Program-made: the position numbers and the translations under genes | Assembly (NCBI GenBank): GCA_963814435.1 | Contig: CAWFCV010000016.1 | Location: forward strand, 62,001 to 126,000 | Direction of reading: 5' to 3' | From: JAEUPI01 sp963814435 | Lineage (GTDB): Bacteria; Pseudomonadota; Gammaproteobacteria; Burkholderiales; Burkholderiaceae_C | Length of the DNA: 64,000 nucleotides | Notes under the pieces: model-generated | Database searches by the model: none | Told to the model about the DNA's origin: nothing | What the model saw: only the letters and a program-made list of their open reading frames with translations | Shown: one piece after another, positions 61,323 to 64,000 of the stretch | How positions within the stretch are numbered: the stretch's first letter is position 1 | Layout: the number at the start of each line of letters is the position of its first letter

Positions 61323-63655
61323 TCAATCCGGCAGACGATAGCGCGTGCTCGGGCCCTTTCCCGTCTGCGTGAGCAGGCCGCGCTCGGCAAGTGTGGCGAG
61401 ATGCTTGGAGGCGGTGGCCGGGCTCAAGCCGCAAAGCTCGGCGTAGCCGCTCTTGTTGATCGCGCCGTCGCGCAGCAGGTGTTCTACAAGGGCGGCGCGG
61501 CGCGCGTCGTCGAGCAAGTCGGCGCTGCTGCGTTTCCAATCCGACAACAAGCGCTGCTCCTGCGTAAGTTCCCGATCGAATGTTTCGCGCAGCTGGCGTA
61601 GTTCCACTGCGAAACGTTCGCCGAGATGGTGCCTGTCGATCAGCTGGCGGGCCGCCTCGCGCTCCTTGGTCGAGATCGCGAGGTAGGCATTCGCGATCGC
61701 GAGGCGAGCGCGCACGTGGGCCTCGGGCGTCACTGGAAGCGCAAGTACGGCGCGATGCTGCTGAATCTCGCTCATCTGCGCAAAGTGCACCGCCGACTCT
61801 TCGGGCAGCAACCGGTCACGTGAGGGCTGCTGCTGGTCGCCGAGCACCTCGGCTTTCAGCGCGCGCGTCGCATCGACCAGCGCCGCGCTGCTTTCCGACA
61901 GCGGCGCGGCCAGCACCGCGTTGGCATGCAGGTCGCCAAGTCGTTCGTCCTCGGCCCCGCGCTGAGCGACGAAGCGTTTGTAGTAGGCCTCGGCGAGGTT
62001 GTGGTGTGCTCGATTGGCGTGAAGACGCAAATTCGCCTTGAGGGCACCATCGAGCGCAAGCTTGTAGTGCTCGATCGCCGGATCCAGCTTGCCTGCCCAG
62101 AAGTAGATCAGGCCAAGATTGCCCTGCGAGCTTACGACAATAGCCGGGTCCCAATTGGGCGCTTCTCGGCGGCCTGCACGCACAAGACTGGTGTACGCGA
62201 TGGCCCGATCGAAATCCTTGGTCTCGCCATGGACAGAATCCCCAGATTGAGATGTGTGACCATCACTGATCGTTGGTCGCCTACGCGCTCGAAGATGTTG
62301 AGCGCGCGGTGCTTGTGGTCCAGTGCCGTGCGCAGATCGGCGGCCTGTCGCCAGTACTCGCCCCAGGTTTGCTCCAGCATGCCGAGCACGGCGTCGGTCA
62401 TGGCCAGACGAGATCGCAGGACTCTGTGCCGTCGAGCACGGTGCGCGCGCGCGGGTCATTGCGCGCGACGTACAGCCAGGCCAGCCGCACCATCGTCGTC
62501 AGTACCTGCTCGCAGACTGCACGGTCATCGGCCGGAGTTCGGCTCGCCGCAGGAATTCCGCGCTGTCTTGGTAGCAGCGCAACGCACGGTCTGCGTCCCG
62601 TGGCTCGTGGTAGCTGCCCAGCGCGCTGTAGGCAATGCCGATCAGCAGCGATCGCCGGCGCGGAGGCGCATTGCAGCGCCCGCTCGTAGGCCGCCAGCTC
62701 GCGTTCGTCTCGTTTCGGGTGCGGCCGAGCCGCGGCACGCGCCAGCCAAAGGTCGAACTGCGTGCCTTGCAGGCAGCGAACCGAAATCGATGCCGCTCCG
62801 ACCAGCGCATCGGTCTCGGGCTCAGCGGCCAGCGCGCTGGCGTGCGTCTCGCAGTGTCGCGACCAGCGACGCTGGCTCGCCGGCCTGCAGCTGATGCCAC
62901 AACGCCGACGTCGATCGTCACGGCGCGTCAGGGCACGTTCAGCCTGCTGGCGATGCCAGAACTGGCGGCTCGCCTCGCGCTCAGGCCGAGTTGCCGGAAC
63001 GCCTCGGACTGCACGAAACGCCGCAACGACAGCCGGCGCGGCACGCCGGTGGTCGGCTCGAGCGCGATCTGCGCCATTTGCCGCCGTGCCCGATCCACGT
63101 AGCGATAGAAGGTGCTGGCCCCACGCCCCACAGTCCGCACAAATTGTCGAGCGCAGCTTCGTCAGAGGACGCGACGGTAGCGGTCACGGAATTCGGGCAC
63201 TGGTACGCTAGGCAGTGGCACACCACGGCGAGCATCGGGCGCCAGCTGTCAGGTTGAGCCAAGCCTCGCGGTCGATGCCGTCGAAACTGGGATCCAGGTC
63301 GGGCCGCAGCTGGGTGACCAGCCAGTGCAGCAGCGTGGTGGCCAGCAGCTCGGCATGCTGATCCCCTTCGAAGCCGTCGCCGCCTGCGCCGATAGCGATC
63401 GTCCGCCATCGACGCATCGAGCCACCGTGTTGCGCGCGGGCGCGTTCCAACAACTCCGCGCAGCTTGCCGATTCGGGCGGCGTTCAGCGCCTGATCGATC
63501 AACGCCTCGGCGAGCGGGCGTGCCAGATCGGCGCCATCGAGCGACCGTCGTGAGCTTGACGGGCGCACGGAACGCTGGACTGGAGCATCGACGCGACGGG
63601 CCACCAGCTCGCGCGCGACGATGACCGGTCGTAACGCCGCGCCAAGGCTTGCCAA
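61323..63655 (-). pseudogene. Broken gene for a large regulator with TPR-like helices and a C-terminal winged helix
   Basis: Read in pieces from 63655 down to 61323, the strand encodes an N-terminal region with a possible HTH-like segment (GVGASTFYRYVDRARRQMAQ across one break). A middle part follows with TPR-like helical repeats (LGLIYFWAGKLDPAIEHYKL, ANRAHHNLAEAYYK). The C-terminus is a clear winged helix (KSGYAELCGLSPATASKHLA). The last ~370 residues are in one frame; the first ~400 are broken many times. I do not recognise the family. It may be intact in reality, as the breaks resemble those elsewhere, but they are denser here. It converges on dctM. Confidence 0.5.
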
Positions 63656-63746
63656 CTTGGGATGGCGTAGTGTATCGACCGCAGTGTTCTGATCCCGGCT
63701 GGCGGCGCAGCCCTACGCTTGACGGCCTCGAACACAGAGAACCACC

Positions 63747-64000
63747 ATGCCAAGCCTGCCCCTACTGCTGCCGCTGGACCCAAACAAGCCGAGGCACCGA
63801 CAGCGTGGTGCTTGCGGTGTTTGCGCCGTTCGGCACGGACCCGAGCTGAGCACCTATCCAGGCACGTCAGCGTGTGCCGATCGAGAAGCAGCCGCTGGTG
63901 CGCTCGCTGCAGCAGGTGGCCAAGCTAGGGCGTGCACGTTAGGCGCTGATCGATCTGTTCGACGACTACAGCTATTTGGTGGAGATTCCGGCTGGACAGC
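63747..64000 (+). CDS. Start of an unidentified gene, cut by the window edge and frame broken
   Basis: An ATG at 63747 starts MPSLPLLLPLDPNK; the coding signal then jumps frames through LAVFAPFGTDP, PIEKQPLVRSLQQVAKLG and ALIDLFDDYSYLVEIPAG before the window ends. The pieces look like one protein. I recognise no family. It is divergent from the broken regulator. Confidence 0.4.
   Translation, partial: MPSLPLLLPLDPNKPRHRQRGACGVCAVRHGPELSTYPGTSACADREAAAGALAAAGGQARACTLGADRSVRRLQLFGGDSGWT

Noticed and set aside
59182..61539. 785-residue open frame on the minus strand opposite dctM
   Set aside because: Antisense to an intact TRAP permease, with composition typical of a reverse-frame artefact.

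Overview
The window is GC-rich chromosomal DNA with Burkholderiales character (Betaproteobacteria, probably the Rubrivivax/Leptothrix/Methylibium neighbourhood). The evidence is the MetH methionine synthase encoded as two separate proteins, an S-adenosylhomocysteine (SAH) riboswitch of the beta-proteobacterial type, a TorF-like porin beside glnK-amtB, the Acidithiobacillus-type GshA, a cytochrome c'/cytochrome b561 pair, and a standard atpIBEFHAGDC operon. This placement is an inference from gene content, not a sequence comparison. I see no rRNA, tRNA, CRISPR array, insertion sequence or prophage.

Layout. 0-7.2 kb: the tail of a probable AAA ATPase, a membrane GGDEF-EAL protein, and the two-part methionine synthase with a lipoprotein gene and an SAH riboswitch between the parts. 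7.2-11.8 kb: comM, then a nitrogen-responsive unit (NtrC sites, sigma-54 promoter, porin, glnK, amtB, terminator). 11.8-21.7 kb: gshA, kup, a class II amidotransferase, benE, gshB, uup, a drug/metabolite-type transporter and an unrecognised gene. 21.7-28.6 kb: a MocR regulator divergent from a tightly coupled six-gene amino-acid operon (exporter, aminotransferase, threonine-dehydratase-like enzyme, PhzF-like enzyme, glyoxalase-like protein, AlaX). 28.7-36.2 kb: YceI, a membrane protein, cytochrome c' and b561, an acetyltransferase, a sugar-acid cluster (aldolase, mutarotase, SMP-30 lactonase) and a metallo-beta-lactamase-fold lipoprotein. 36.2-43.8 kb: the F1Fo ATP synthase operon, followed by ppk2. 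44.7-46.8 kb: lemA with two TPM-domain genes. 46.9-51.7 kb: a four-gene operon with a VIT-VWA surface protein carrying a PEP-CTERM-like tail, an exosortase, an EpsI-like protein and a GT51 glycosyltransferase. 51.9-57.1 kb: cutA, a RidA homologue, a CTP-synthase-related amidotransferase-like protein, a hydrolase, a Nudix enzyme, a cytochrome b561 and two YceI genes. 57.4-61.3 kb: a TRAP transporter. 61.3-64 kb: a badly broken regulator gene and the start of an unidentified gene.

The most interesting locus is the exosortase operon at 46.9-51.7 kb. It looks like a self-contained surface-protein sorting system with its substrate encoded first and a peptidoglycan glycosyltransferase as an unexpected partner. 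The MocR-controlled operon and the NtrC/sigma-54 control region are the next best leads.

Reading-frame quality is uneven. Many conserved genes between about 4.5-13 kb, 29-46 kb and 61-64 kb carry single-base frame breaks, mostly one extra base. The blocks 13.2-28.6 kb and 46.2-61.3 kb appear clean. I treat the breaks as probable sequence errors and annotate those genes as whole loci with the breaks stated.
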